DNA of 64,000 nucleotides from contig CBDCJZ010000003.1 of NCBI GenBank assembly GCA_965218075.1, forward strand, positions 1,860,001 to 1,924,000, written 5' to 3'. A program made the translations under genes and the position numbers. Positions 55,368 to 64,000 of the stretch are shown here, in pieces (within the stretch, counting starts at the first letter, position 1; every line of letters starts with the position of its first letter). The notes beneath the pieces are model-generated. The model searched no databases, had not been told where the DNA came from, and saw nothing but the letters and a program-made list of their open reading frames with translations. This stretch comes from JANQHO01 sp965218075 (GTDB lineage Bacteria > Bacteroidota > Bacteroidia > Flavobacteriales > Schleiferiaceae).

Positions 55368-55396
55368 AACTTCTCAAAAACGCTTTTTGAGAAGTT
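55368..55396 (+). terminator. Hairpin after the paaY relic
   Basis: A perfect 13-bp stem (AACTTCTCAAAAA with TTTTTGAGAAGTT) and a 3-base loop lie three bases beyond the paaY relic's stop. It could end the thiolase transcript, although the following bases are mainly A rather than T. Confidence 0.5.
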
Positions 55397-55749
55397 TAAA
55401 AAATGCAAACCAATGCAAAAAGATAGATAAAAACCGACCTAAAAACAAATCGTAATTACAACCCATGGCCAAAAATTCGAGAAAATAAAACTAACTAATT
55501 TACAATCTCGTGAAATATTTATGGACAAATCTTTTTGGATGATAATAAAAAACTACCCCTTCGAAGGAATTTTACAATATGTGTTTTCACTAAAGAGAAA
55601 GCAAAAGAATCTGGCAAATAGATTTGGCCATAAAGACAGACTGCCCAATAATCGAAATGCATTTCTGACGGGTAATCAGGAGGAGTTTAATGCGGCGTTT
55701 AATCTTTTAGCATTTTCCTATCTTTGCGGGTTTTCATAAAAAAAAAAGT
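55397..55749 (+). other. Gap before paaZ with no recognised gene
   Basis: A 72-codon frame (55521-55739) begins MDKSFWMIIKNYPFEGI and ends just before paaZ. It has no visible ribosome-binding site or family signature. I see no other feature. The paaZ promoter is probably here. Confidence 0.4.
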
Positions 55750-57801
55750 ATGCGACATATTCAGAACTATGTTTTAGGTGAATGGGTAAATGGCAAGGGA
55801 GAAGAATTTAAAGCCTGTGATGCTATTACAGGCAAGCTCATTGGTATAGTTTCGAGTAAAGGTTTAGACTATGAAGCCATTTTAGAGCATGGCCGTAAAA
55901 AAGGTGGCCCTATCTTACGCAAAATGAGCTTTCAGGAAAGGGGACGTATGGTTAAAGCTTTAGCCCTTCATCTTATTTCGGTGAAGGAAAAGTTCTATGA
56001 ATTGAGTTATGCTACTGGGGCTACCAAGACTGACAGTTGGATAGATATAGAAGGCGGTATTGGAAATCTTTTTGCCAATGCCTCATTGCGCAAACAGTTC
56101 CCCAATCTACCTTATTATGTAGATGGGCAATACGCTCCTCTCTCTAAAGCTGGAACCTTTATCGGTCACCATATAATGGTCCCCAAGCGTGGAGTAGCTG
56201 TACATATCAATGCCTTTAACTTTCCAATTTGGGGAATGTTAGAGAAAATAGCCGTGAACCTCATGGCAGGAGTTCCAGCTGTAGTTAAACCATCGGAATT
56301 CACCTCTTACTTGACGGAGTTAATGACCCGGGAGATTATAACTTCTGGTATTTTACCTGAAGGTTCATTACAATTGGTTACTGGTTTAGGACATGGCATT
56401 ATCGATCATGTGCAAACAGGAGATACTGTAACCTTTACGGGAAGTGCTGCCACCGGGAAAAAACTACGAGCACTACCTCACATTATTGAGCGTTCTGTAA
56501 ATTTTAATCTAGAAGCTGACTCATTGAATGCTTCAGTATTAGGACCTGATGTGAAACAGGGCATGCGCGAGTTTGATATTTTCATCAAGGAAGTATACCG
56601 GGAGATGATAACTAAAGCAGGTCAAAAATGTACGGCTATACGGAGGGTATTGGTGCCTGAGGAAAAAGTGGAGGCAGTTCAAAAGGCACTTTCAGTTCGC
56701 CTGAAAAAAACGGTTATTGGCAATCCCCGGGTAGAAAGCGTTTGTATGGGTTCGCTGGCCAGTGCCGTTCAGGTAGAACGCCTTCGTGAAAATGTAGAAA
56801 ACCTCATGCTGAGCCAGCAAGTGGTATATGGCGATATGGATAACTTTCAAGTACTGGGTGCCGACCGCAGGAAAGGAGCCTTCTTTAGCCCAATCCTTTT
56901 CTACAATAATGATCCTTTCAAAAATACTGACGTACATGAAATAGAAGCCTTTGGCCCCGTATCGACCATTCTTCCGTATAAAAGCTTAGACGAAGCAATC
57001 GAGTTGGCCAACATGGGCAAAGGCTCTTTGGTATCATCTATCATAACAACTGATGATAAAATAGGATGCCAATTTGTTGTGGAAGCCGCTCATATGCATG
57101 GCAGGATAATGATCTTAAATGCTAGGTCAGCTAAAGAAAGTACTGGTCATGGTTCACCCATGCCTTTGCTTACTCATGGTGGCCCAGGAAGGGCAGGGGG
57201 TGGCGAAGAAATGGGAGGTAAACGTGGAATCTTACAGTACCTACAGCGTACCTCCATCCAGGGTCATCCGGAATCCATTACCGAGGTCACTCAAGTGTAT
57301 CAGCCCGGAGCGAGCCGGCCAGAGGCCAGCCCGCATGTATTTAGACAGCATTTTGAAGAGCTAAAGGTGGGCGATACGGTATATACTCATAAACATACTT
57401 TGACCGATGCCGATATAGCTAATTTTGCCCAGATAAGTGGTGATAATTTCTATGCGCACGTAGATGTTACTTCTTTAGAGGAGACTATCTTTGAAGGTAA
57501 AGTAGCACATGGTTATTATATACTTTCCAAAGCGGCCGGAATGTTTGTGGAACCCAAAAAAGGACCTGTATTGCTCAACTACGGAATTGATGAGTGCCGC
57601 TTTATTAAGCCCGTTTATCCGGGAACGACCATCGGCGTTAAGCTCACCGTTAAGGAAAAAATAGGCCAGGAGAAGAAAAGCAAAGACGATATTGCTAAGG
57701 GCATTGTAAAATTCAATGTTGATGTATATGATGAAACAGGAGAAACCGTGGCTCTAGCTACCATTCTTACCATGGTTAAAAAGTTAGATCAATCATCCTA
57801 A
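55750..57801 (+). CDS. paaZ: PaaZ: aldehyde dehydrogenase and enoyl-CoA hydratase (oxepin-CoA hydrolase)
   Basis: PaaZ opens the oxepin-CoA ring and oxidises the resulting aldehyde in aerobic phenylacetate breakdown. The first 520 or so residues are an aldehyde dehydrogenase with FTGSAATGKKLRA, LEADSLNASV and the nucleophile C294 (AGQKCTAIRR). The last 140 residues are a MaoC-type (R)-hydratase with the Asp-His pair D565/H570 (SGDNFYAHVD). The 683-residue length is right for a full two-domain PaaZ. Its role in this cell is uncertain, because paaABCE and paaK are not in the window. Confidence 0.93.
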   Translation: MRHIQNYVLGEWVNGKGEEFKACDAITGKLIGIVSSKGLDYEAILEHGRKKGGPILRKMSFQERGRMVKALALHLISVKEKFYELSYATGATKTDSWIDIEGGIGNLFANASLRKQFPNLPYYVDGQYAPLSKAGTFIGHHIMVPKRGVAVHINAFNFPIWGMLEKIAVNLMAGVPAVVKPSEFTSYLTELMTREIITSGILPEGSLQLVTGLGHGIIDHVQTGDTVTFTGSAATGKKLRALPHIIERSVNFNLEADSLNASVLGPDVKQGMREFDIFIKEVYREMITKAGQKCTAIRRVLVPEEKVEAVQKALSVRLKKTVIGNPRVESVCMGSLASAVQVERLRENVENLMLSQQVVYGDMDNFQVLGADRRKGAFFSPILFYNNDPFKNTDVHEIEAFGPVSTILPYKSLDEAIELANMGKGSLVSSIITTDDKIGCQFVVEAAHMHGRIMILNARSAKESTGHGSPMPLLTHGGPGRAGGGEEMGGKRGILQYLQRTSIQGHPESITEVTQVYQPGASRPEASPHVFRQHFEELKVGDTVYTHKHTLTDADIANFAQISGDNFYAHVDVTSLEETIFEGKVAHGYYILSKAAGMFVEPKKGPVLLNYGIDECRFIKPVYPGTTIGVKLTVKEKIGQEKKSKDDIAKGIVKFNVDVYDETGETVALATILTMVKKLDQSS

Positions 57802-57851
57802 TGATGAATCACTGAAAGGAAGTGAACCCTGACCCGCAAAAAGGTTGAATA

Positions 57852-58628
57852 GTGTCTAAAACTGTAAACCAAGGAGATGTTTCCATCCAAATAGAAGATG
57901 GAGTTGCTCATATAGAATTTTTCCATCCGCTAAGTAATTCTCTTCCGGGAAAGCTATTGGCTAGATTGGCACAAGCCGTTACAGAAGCTGGTGATAATGG
58001 TGAAGTAAAGATCATTGTATTACGTTCTACTGGAGAGCGGGTCTTTTGTGCCGGTGCTTCTTTTGATGAACTTATCTCTATTCGAGATTTTGAAACCGGC
58101 AATTTTTTTTTCAGAGGCTTTGCCAATGTAATCAATGCTATGCGCAAATGCCCCAAACTGATTGTTGGACGTATTCAGGGAAAAGCAGTGGGTGGAGGAG
58201 TAGGGTTAGCTTCTTCAGTAGATTATTGTTTTGCTACCAAGTTTGCTTCAGTAAAACTTTCGGAATTAGCTCTAGGCATAGGCCCTTTTGTAATTGGCCC
58301 TGCAGTAGAGCGCAAATTAGGCTTGGTTGGAATGAGTGAGTTAACCATTAATGCCACTGAATGGAAAGACGCTGTATGGGCTTATCAAAGAGGTTTATAC
58401 AATCATATTTTTGACACAATAGAAGAAGTGGATCAAGCCATTTCTGAGTTGGTCGATAAATTGAAGGACTCGAATCCCGAGGCGATACGCTTGCTTAAAG
58501 AAATTTTTTGGAAAGGCACGGAAAATTGGGATCAGCTTTTGGCTGAAAGAGCTGCTATAAGCGGTAAATTAGTTCTTTCTGACTTTACCCGAAACGCCAT
58601 ACAGGCATTTAAAAAGGAAAGGTCATGA
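57852..58628 (+). CDS. Enoyl-CoA hydratase/isomerase family protein (PaaF/PaaG-like)
   Basis: The 258-residue crotonase-fold protein starts with GTG at 57852 (VSKTVNQGDVSIQIEDGVAH). The oxyanion-hole blocks CAGASFDEL and IQGKAVGGGVGLASSVDYCFA are conserved. In other paa clusters this position is held by PaaF or PaaG, which hydrate or isomerise the dehydroadipyl/oxepin-CoA intermediates. The sequence does not decide between them. It follows paaZ by 50 bases. Confidence 0.85.
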   Translation: MSKTVNQGDVSIQIEDGVAHIEFFHPLSNSLPGKLLARLAQAVTEAGDNGEVKIIVLRSTGERVFCAGASFDELISIRDFETGNFFFRGFANVINAMRKCPKLIVGRIQGKAVGGGVGLASSVDYCFATKFASVKLSELALGIGPFVIGPAVERKLGLVGMSELTINATEWKDAVWAYQRGLYNHIFDTIEEVDQAISELVDKLKDSNPEAIRLLKEIFWKGTENWDQLLAERAAISGKLVLSDFTRNAIQAFKKERS

Positions 58629-59559
58629 CTGGTTTAGAAAGATAATATCTTTGTAAATAATTGTAATTCAATGAAAAATAGGTGCCTAGAACTGAGATCT
58701 TTTCAAGAAATGAAAATTTAGAGAAATTTTATATCTGCTCTGTGAAGATCTAGGGCTGTGTAAATAAGCAAATTTAACTCGTGTAAACAGCCATAATAAA
58801 TGAGTAACAGTCCTAAATATAAATAAAGATTTTAGGGTGATATTATTTCTTTTTTGATTGGTGAAAAAGACCCTTTTGATGTAGAGGGTATTTAAAGGTA
58901 AGGAATATCTTATAACATCGTCACGCTGACCAGACATCTACATCCGACAAGTTTGTAATCTCGTCTACTCGTTCTGAACGAAACTCTAATAGCTCCAGAA
59001 ATTTCCTCTATGTTTTTCTCAAAAAGGTTCTAATTTCTTTTAATATGTGCGATAAGACGAGACAAAGGGTTGGAATGACTAAATGTCTCATCTTGTCGAA
59101 CTTTTTTCGAGAATCAGTTTTGGGGCTGCGCGTGATTGTGAATAAACTGTTGGTAATCAAAGAATAAAAAAGGCATCTTGATTTATTCAATACAAAGCAT
59201 TGAATAAATCAAGTAAGTAAAAACCAAACAAAAATGTGATATGAACAGCTCTGTCAAATCATGTGCATAGGCTAAAGGTGTGCGGCCTCTGCTGAAAAAT
59301 TTTGTCCCGTAGTAGAGATCGATTTTTATAAATTTGTGCAATCATCCAGACTTTTAAACGATTCTTTGTGTATTAAGAAAAGTCATAAGCGAGTTTTTCA
59401 TATAAAGTCGAAATCTGCTTTCTCCAACATACATCAGCCCCCATTCTTAGTTTACATTTAAGTCTTATCCACTACTATTATTACAAAAACTAAGAGTTAC
59501 GGTTGATTTGTAAGCGTTTAAAAGAAGACTTAGTCAACTTGATGAACGTCTATTTTGAC
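58629..59559. other. Long intergenic region, no recognised gene
   Basis: This 930-base stretch between the enoyl-CoA hydratase gene and hmuY (convergent) has only short, interrupted frames on both strands. It contains one perfect hairpin (59177-59213, listed separately). I looked for transposase, toxin-antitoxin and RNA signatures and saw none. It could be decayed gene space like other parts of this window. Confidence 0.5.
59177..59213 (-). terminator. Perfect 15-bp hairpin with T-tract on the minus strand
   Basis: CTTGATTTATTCAAT and its exact complement flank a 7-base loop. On the minus strand it is followed by ATGCCTTTTTTATT, so it may terminate a leftward transcript such as hmuY, whose stop is about 350 bases upstream. 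The stem is AT-rich, which weakens the call. Confidence 0.5.
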
Positions 59560-60525
59560 TTAAAGTTCTTGAACTTCAAATTTGGGAGCACCCTTTGTAC
59601 CGAACTTATCATAAAAATCAATGAAGTGAAGTTTATAATATTTCCTTTCATGATCTTTGATGATATAGGTTTTATCAGATAGTGTAAGATAGATTCCCGT
59701 CTCGTGATCATACCGTTTCCAGTCGTAACCAATACTATTCAGTCCAGATTTAAACTCATATGCTTGAATGTTATCTTTTGTTATTGCAGTAAAATCATTA
59801 ATTGTATCAATTGCAATCATAACACCGATTCTGTTGAGTAATACTCCTGTTACCAAATAAGGAGTTAATACTGGTTCTTTAAAAATGTGAATATATTGAG
59901 TAAACAGAAGATCCCAATCCTTTTTTTGAGGTTCAAATGAAAAAGAGGAATTTGTATTGAAAGAGAAAGCTGTAAAATTGGTAGAAGTGTCTTTATCTAA
60001 GGTAATACTTATATCATCTGTATTATCCAAATTGGCTATTCTAAATTTATATTTACCACTCGTTACTTCAGTAATCTTAATTTTTCGATATCCTAAATAA
60101 GTGCCTAAATGATCATATCCTCTATTTAGCACATATACTTTGCTTGTATTTCTGTAATCGCCAAATGCTGTACTGTCCAAGTTACCACTATGTGCATCCC
60201 AGTTCCACACTAAATTTTCACTTGATGTAATTTGGTCAAAATTGGTATTCTCAATATGTGCAACGCTACCTCCTAAAGCGCTATTTAAAATAATATGCCA
60301 ACCTTCTTCGGAAGATTCGAATCCTAAGTCCCATTCGGTTTTAATATTTTGACGAACGATATTATTTGTGCCTAAATCGTAAAAAAGTTGATTGCGATAA
60401 TCTGACATCATCACAACTTGATTGATTTTTACATTTCCTGGCCGATGTGGCTCAATAGGAAGCTCTCCTTTTTCACAGCCTAAAAGAATTAAAGCTACTT
60501 CGAGAAAATAAATAACTCTATTCAT
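59560..60525 (-). CDS. hmuY: HmuY-family heme-binding lipoprotein
   Basis: HmuY-type proteins bind heme on the cell surface and hand it to a TonB-dependent receptor. The 321-residue product has a short signal ending in a lipobox (ALILLGCEKGE). Typical HmuY elements are seen: the repeated WDLGFES and WDLLFTQYIHIF, and the TSKVYVLNRGYDHLGTYLGY segment. The gene follows the TonB-dependent receptor gene by only 2 bases on the same strand. Regulation by iron is likely, but no Fur box was identified. Confidence 0.85.
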   Translation of the reverse strand: MNRVIYFLEVALILLGCEKGELPIEPHRPGNVKINQVVMMSDYRNQLFYDLGTNNIVRQNIKTEWDLGFESSEEGWHIILNSALGGSVAHIENTNFDQITSSENLVWNWDAHSGNLDSTAFGDYRNTSKVYVLNRGYDHLGTYLGYRKIKITEVTSGKYKFRIANLDNTDDISITLDKDTSTNFTAFSFNTNSSFSFEPQKKDWDLLFTQYIHIFKEPVLTPYLVTGVLLNRIGVMIAIDTINDFTAITKDNIQAYEFKSGLNSIGYDWKRYDHETGIYLTLSDKTYIIKDHERKYYKLHFIDFYDKFGTKGAPKFEVQEL

Positions 60526-60527
60526 AT

Positions 60528-62789
60528 CTAATCTAAGTTAATTTTTAATGAGGTAAATAGAGTTCTACCCCAGTTTACCGTAACAGACCCTATGTTTGAA
60601 GTATGAGCACTACCACTACCAATAGCTCCTGAGGTTGTTATGTCTTGAATATCAAACAGATTCTTACACCCAATGGTTAGATGACTCCTGTTTTTTAATA
60701 GATGTTTTGTTACTGATAAATCAAGTGTTTGATAATCTGCAACCTGCGTTTCAACAATTTCATCATTAAGCGTAGAAAAATTTTTTCGGGCGCCAATATA
60801 TTTATAAAAGGCAGCTATGCTAGCTTTCCATTTGTGAAAATCATAGATGAAATTCGATCTTATTTCAAGACTATAATTGTACCCTGAGATAGCTTTAATT
60901 GTATCAGATAAATCATTGTAAAAACCCATACATATACCTCCAATATTCCACTTAAGATGTTCCCATGAAAACTGAAAATCACTTTGAATACCTTTTGTTT
61001 TATATTTCCCAACATTTATATAAGTGAATTGAGTACCCTGAGACTGTGCCAAAGTTATAAGGCTAGAAATATCATTGTAATAGGCTCCAATTTCAATTCT
61101 CTTTATATTCTGTGATTTAACTTTTTTCCAAGTTACATAGAGGTTATAGTTATTAGATTTTTCCGCATCAAGATCTTGATTACCCACTATGTTATGATTG
61201 ATATCAATAAACTCGAAATGCAATTCTTTTAAGGATGGAGCCCTAAATCCTCTGGCATAAGAAGAGCGAATGGTCCATTTTACTTTCTCATTAGGCTTAA
61301 ATGAATATTTTAGGTTTAAGGAAGGAATAATGGGATGTTCATATTGGGTATTATATCCATAACGAACTCCCGGTCTGATGGTAAAGTCGGTAAATGGAAC
61401 CCACTCGGTAGTTAAAAAAGCAGCATAATTTCCTTGTTCTTTTTCTAAACCTTTTATTCGCCTTCCTCTGGATTTTTCATAGCTTATGTCATAACCAATT
61501 TCATAATTTATTCTAGAAGAATCATTTGATGCACTGAGTGAAGCCCTACTCATACATGAACTAAACTTTGAAGTATCTTGATCAGACGTATTTTCTGACA
61601 ATTGTTCTGCTAGTGTTGTTAAATCCTTGGAATAAGTATTTTTTATTCGCTTAAAGTCATTATAAGCAGCAATAAGTTTTAAGTTATTTGATTTGGATAT
61701 TTTACCAGAAAGGTCAATCCCTCCGTTTTTCCTCCAGGTATTGTAATAATCATCAAAAGCAATTTTGAAATGTGGCTTTCGTGGACGACCTCGATTCGTA
61801 ATTTTTTCAGTAAAGTATTCGATATACGGTCTTATGTTTAATTCCTTCCATTGATAGCTATACTGGATTTTTCCGAAATACTGCTCTTTTGGATTCCATT
61901 GATTGAATCTATCGGTGTCAGCAGGGAGCGATTTTGGAAATTGAAAAAACGCATCCGTAGGTGACCATCCATCAAAATAATTTCGACCTCCTGATATAAG
62001 CCATTGACTATTATTCTTTTTCCATCCCAAGCTGCCATCCAAATTATATTGACCAGCAGTTTCATAATAGCTATTCATTGAGAAATTAAATGGCTTTTTT
62101 TGTTCCTTTTTGGAAATAAGATTAATTGTTCCTCCTAAAGCATCGGTTCCATAATTAACTGACAATGGCCCTTCCACAATTTCAATGCGCTCAATGTTAT
62201 TTAAATTGACGTGGCTTAGATCAATATTTCCATTTAACCTACCAACCATGGCAACACCATCGATGAGTATTTTTATATTTTGACCTGAAACATCTTGCAT
62301 ATTTAAGCTACTTCCCAAAATATTATCTTGTGAAAGTCTAATGTTTTGTTCGTTTTGAAGTACGTCTTTTAAATTCACAGCACCTTGAGCATCCATTCTC
62401 TTACGATCAATAATCTTGATTTTATGAACTGCCTCTTCAGGATTTTTTGGAGTATATTGAGCAGTAACTACCACCTGGTTCAGTGCAAATGATGATGGTT
62501 TCATCATATAGGACTTGTGAACACCTTTAGCAACTGTATCTACCAAAGTATTATATCCAACATAACTTATAGAAATAATCAATTTTGAGTTTATGTCTTT
62601 TGATTCATTGACAATATCAGCTGTACCATTTTTTGTTGTCAGAAGCGTATTTTGGATTTTTCCTTTTAGATCGTAGCAAATGATATCACAGTAGGGAAGA
62701 GGGTTCTGAGATTCATCCAGGACAGTTATGGTTTGTCCAAATAAACCATAACTCAATAAAATAGAAAGATATGTCAATATTTTTTTCAC
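60528..62789 (-). CDS. TonB-dependent outer-membrane receptor (heme-uptake type)
   Basis: The 753-residue protein has a signal peptide (ILTYLSILLSYGLFGQ), a carboxypeptidase-regulatory-like domain (about 20-100), a plug domain with EEAVHKIKIIDRKRMDAQGA and IVEGPLSVNYGTDALGGTIN, and a 22-strand barrel ending in VNWGRTLFTSLKINLD. The start is GTG at 62789. Its partner is the adjacent HmuY lipoprotein, so heme or heme-protein uptake is the likely substrate; this is inferred from context. The decayed M28 peptidase gene ends only 4 bases upstream. Confidence 0.9.
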   Translation of the reverse strand: MKKILTYLSILLSYGLFGQTITVLDESQNPLPYCDIICYDLKGKIQNTLLTTKNGTADIVNESKDINSKLIISISYVGYNTLVDTVAKGVHKSYMMKPSSFALNQVVVTAQYTPKNPEEAVHKIKIIDRKRMDAQGAVNLKDVLQNEQNIRLSQDNILGSSLNMQDVSGQNIKILIDGVAMVGRLNGNIDLSHVNLNNIERIEIVEGPLSVNYGTDALGGTINLISKKEQKKPFNFSMNSYYETAGQYNLDGSLGWKKNNSQWLISGGRNYFDGWSPTDAFFQFPKSLPADTDRFNQWNPKEQYFGKIQYSYQWKELNIRPYIEYFTEKITNRGRPRKPHFKIAFDDYYNTWRKNGGIDLSGKISKSNNLKLIAAYNDFKRIKNTYSKDLTTLAEQLSENTSDQDTSKFSSCMSRASLSASNDSSRINYEIGYDISYEKSRGRRIKGLEKEQGNYAAFLTTEWVPFTDFTIRPGVRYGYNTQYEHPIIPSLNLKYSFKPNEKVKWTIRSSYARGFRAPSLKELHFEFIDINHNIVGNQDLDAEKSNNYNLYVTWKKVKSQNIKRIEIGAYYNDISSLITLAQSQGTQFTYINVGKYKTKGIQSDFQFSWEHLKWNIGGICMGFYNDLSDTIKAISGYNYSLEIRSNFIYDFHKWKASIAAFYKYIGARKNFSTLNDEIVETQVADYQTLDLSVTKHLLKNRSHLTIGCKNLFDIQDITTSGAIGSGSAHTSNIGSVTVNWGRTLFTSLKINLD

Positions 62790-62793
62790 TTAT

Positions 62794-64000
62794 CTAGAAG
62801 ATTACCTGGGTTTCAACAATTTCCTCGACTCGTTTTACTTTAACCTAAGTTGTAGCTCCTTTTTCAAATTTATTTAATGCCTCCATGTATGAATAAATCT
62901 CTTTGATTTGGTATTCTCCAATTTGAATAACTATATCTGCTTCCTTTTATTCTTGCATTACTTGCTGGCCTGTTATCTCTTTCTACGGCATCTATGCGCA
63001 TGCCTGCTCCTTCGAACATGTAATCGGGCATTAACGCCAAGTTTAACCTTGAAACCTCCAGTTTTGCTATTCATCCTTTGTTTTACTAAACTCTAATTTA
63101 GAGTTAGAATCTAACCCAATTCAATAATTTGCATGATATACTCTGAAACTCCCAAAATGCCTTCATACATTAATTGAATATGCATCAGCGGAGAGTTTAT
63201 GATAATCTTTGTGTTGTCCAGTAAAAAAATGCAAAACCGGTATGTTCTTTAAGTAAAATGAAGTATGATCAGATAGCCCAATTCCACTTTCCGTTGTGGC
63301 TATGCTTTTTATTGATTTCATCTTCACTTGGTCTAAAATGGATTTCCAAACGGGCGAGGTTCCTGTTTCATAAATGGCCAGTTTACCCTCTGCATTTAAC
63401 TTGCCTATCATGTCCATATTGATCGTGTAGTTGACCGAGGAAAGATCAATTGTTGGATTATTGACAAATGATTTAGAATTAGAGAGTCCTATTTCTTCCG
63501 CAGAAAAGCCAATAAACGGATAGTTGTTACTTTTTTCGTCGAATTTTTTGAGTTTTTCTGCCAAGTACAACATTGCTGCAACCCTGCTTGCTATCATCTG
63601 CTCCGTTGTGAATAGTTGAGTCATGTGCATGAAGAGAGTTATGACCGCCCACACAGTCCAAGTGATCGTAATGGGCTTCTGGTATGGTATTCTTTGCATT
63701 GTTATCAATAGATGGAACAACATCTTTTGCATTTATTTTCTCTCCTGCGCCTTCAGTTATATCGTGTGGGCTAGTTCTTTCAGTACAGGTGAAAGAGTGA
63801 TACCAATCCTTATTATTTCCTTTGGGGTGACAGTTTGAGTTTCTTAAATCTTTCTGCAATATATTCAGTTGCCATTGTTTCACCTGGAGTTCCACTTTTT
63901 CGCCCTTCTACAGAGACTAGAGGAAAGATAAGCTATATCTAATTTTACTTGACTTAATACTTCAAATAATTGGGGAAGAAGCATGTATAACGCAACCAAA
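62794..64000 (-). pseudogene. Decayed M28-family peptidase with C-terminal PDZ domain
   Basis: Going leftward from the window edge, frames give EGRKSGTPGETMATEYIAER, then an AHYDHLD / HNGADD metal-site region, then VAAMLYLAEKLKKFDEKSN and GFSAEEIGLSNSKSFV, then TGQHKDYHKLSADAYSIN, and later LGVMPDYMFEGAGMRIDAV. A last frame reads EYQIKEIYSYMEALNKFEKG and ends at 62794 after an internal TAG. This is the order of an M28 aminopeptidase (metal-binding H, D and E) followed by a PDZ domain. At least five frame changes and one stop are present. The gene continues beyond the window on the right. It sits just before the heme receptor gene. Confidence 0.85.

Noticed and set aside
55521..55739. 72-codon frame upstream of paaZ
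   Set aside because: No ribosome-binding site, no family likeness, and it ends against paaZ; judged a chance open frame.
1..64000. CRISPR arrays, prophage or defence systems
   Set aside because: No regularly spaced repeats, integrase, capsid or nuclease/defence gene clusters were seen in the window.

Overview
The window looks like a chromosomal segment of a Bacteroidota bacterium, probably of the Cytophagales side (inference). The support is: two promoters of the Bacteroidota type (TTG, 18 bases, TAnnTTTG) before the HU and L28 genes; proteins with C-terminal type IX secretion (T9SS) sorting domains; a HmuY/TonB-receptor pair; a SecD-SecF fusion; the rpmB-rpmG-DUF4295 ribosomal trio; and an Alternative Complex III (act) plus cytochrome oxidase operon. 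The DNA is AT-rich.

Layout. 1-11.7 kb holds housekeeping genes: icd (partial), dnaX, recQ, an outer-membrane protein, fmt, HU, prmC, mdh, sucD and a YHS-domain protein. 12-12.6 kb is the ribosomal trio. 13-15.7 kb is a broken T9SS-exported FG-GAP protein. 15.9-20.3 kb has secDF, tatA and a Ca2+/Na+ antiporter. 20.3-25.6 kb is a tight biotin operon (bioF-bioD-bioA-ketosynthase-bioB). 25.7-32.1 kb carries a tandemly duplicated lipoprotein gene followed by a 1637-residue secreted hydrolase/beta-helix/T9SS protein. 32.2-40.3 kb has RNase P RNA, trxB, tRNA-Pro, an IS1595-type relic, lpxH, sod, an AddA-like helicase-nuclease and kbl. 40.5-51.7 kb is one respiratory operon, actABCDEF-coxBA, read leftward. 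51.9-58.6 kb contains a SPOR protein, an IS5-type relic, a frameshifted small gene and a partial phenylacetate/acyl-CoA cluster (paaI, thiolase, a wrecked paaY, paaZ, enoyl-CoA hydratase). 59.5-64 kb holds hmuY, its TonB-dependent receptor and a decayed M28 peptidase with a PDZ domain.

How the genes work together. ActABCDEF should oxidise quinol and pass electrons to the CoxBA oxidase. Mdh, SucD and Icd belong to the TCA cycle. The bio genes make biotin from a pimeloyl thioester. The paa genes process ring-opened phenylacetyl-CoA products, but the ring epoxidase and ligase genes are not here. SecDF and TatA serve export, and the T9SS proteins would need a type IX machinery encoded elsewhere.

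The most striking pattern is recent gene decay. Four genes are frameshifted or truncated (FG-GAP protein, paaY, the small gene at 52.9 kb, the M28 peptidase), two transposase relics remain, and one duplicated gene start is orphaned. This sits within an otherwise intact metabolic core and suggests a lineage in early genome reduction, or a consensus with indel errors. Raw reads would separate the two. No CRISPR array, phage or intact insertion sequence was found.
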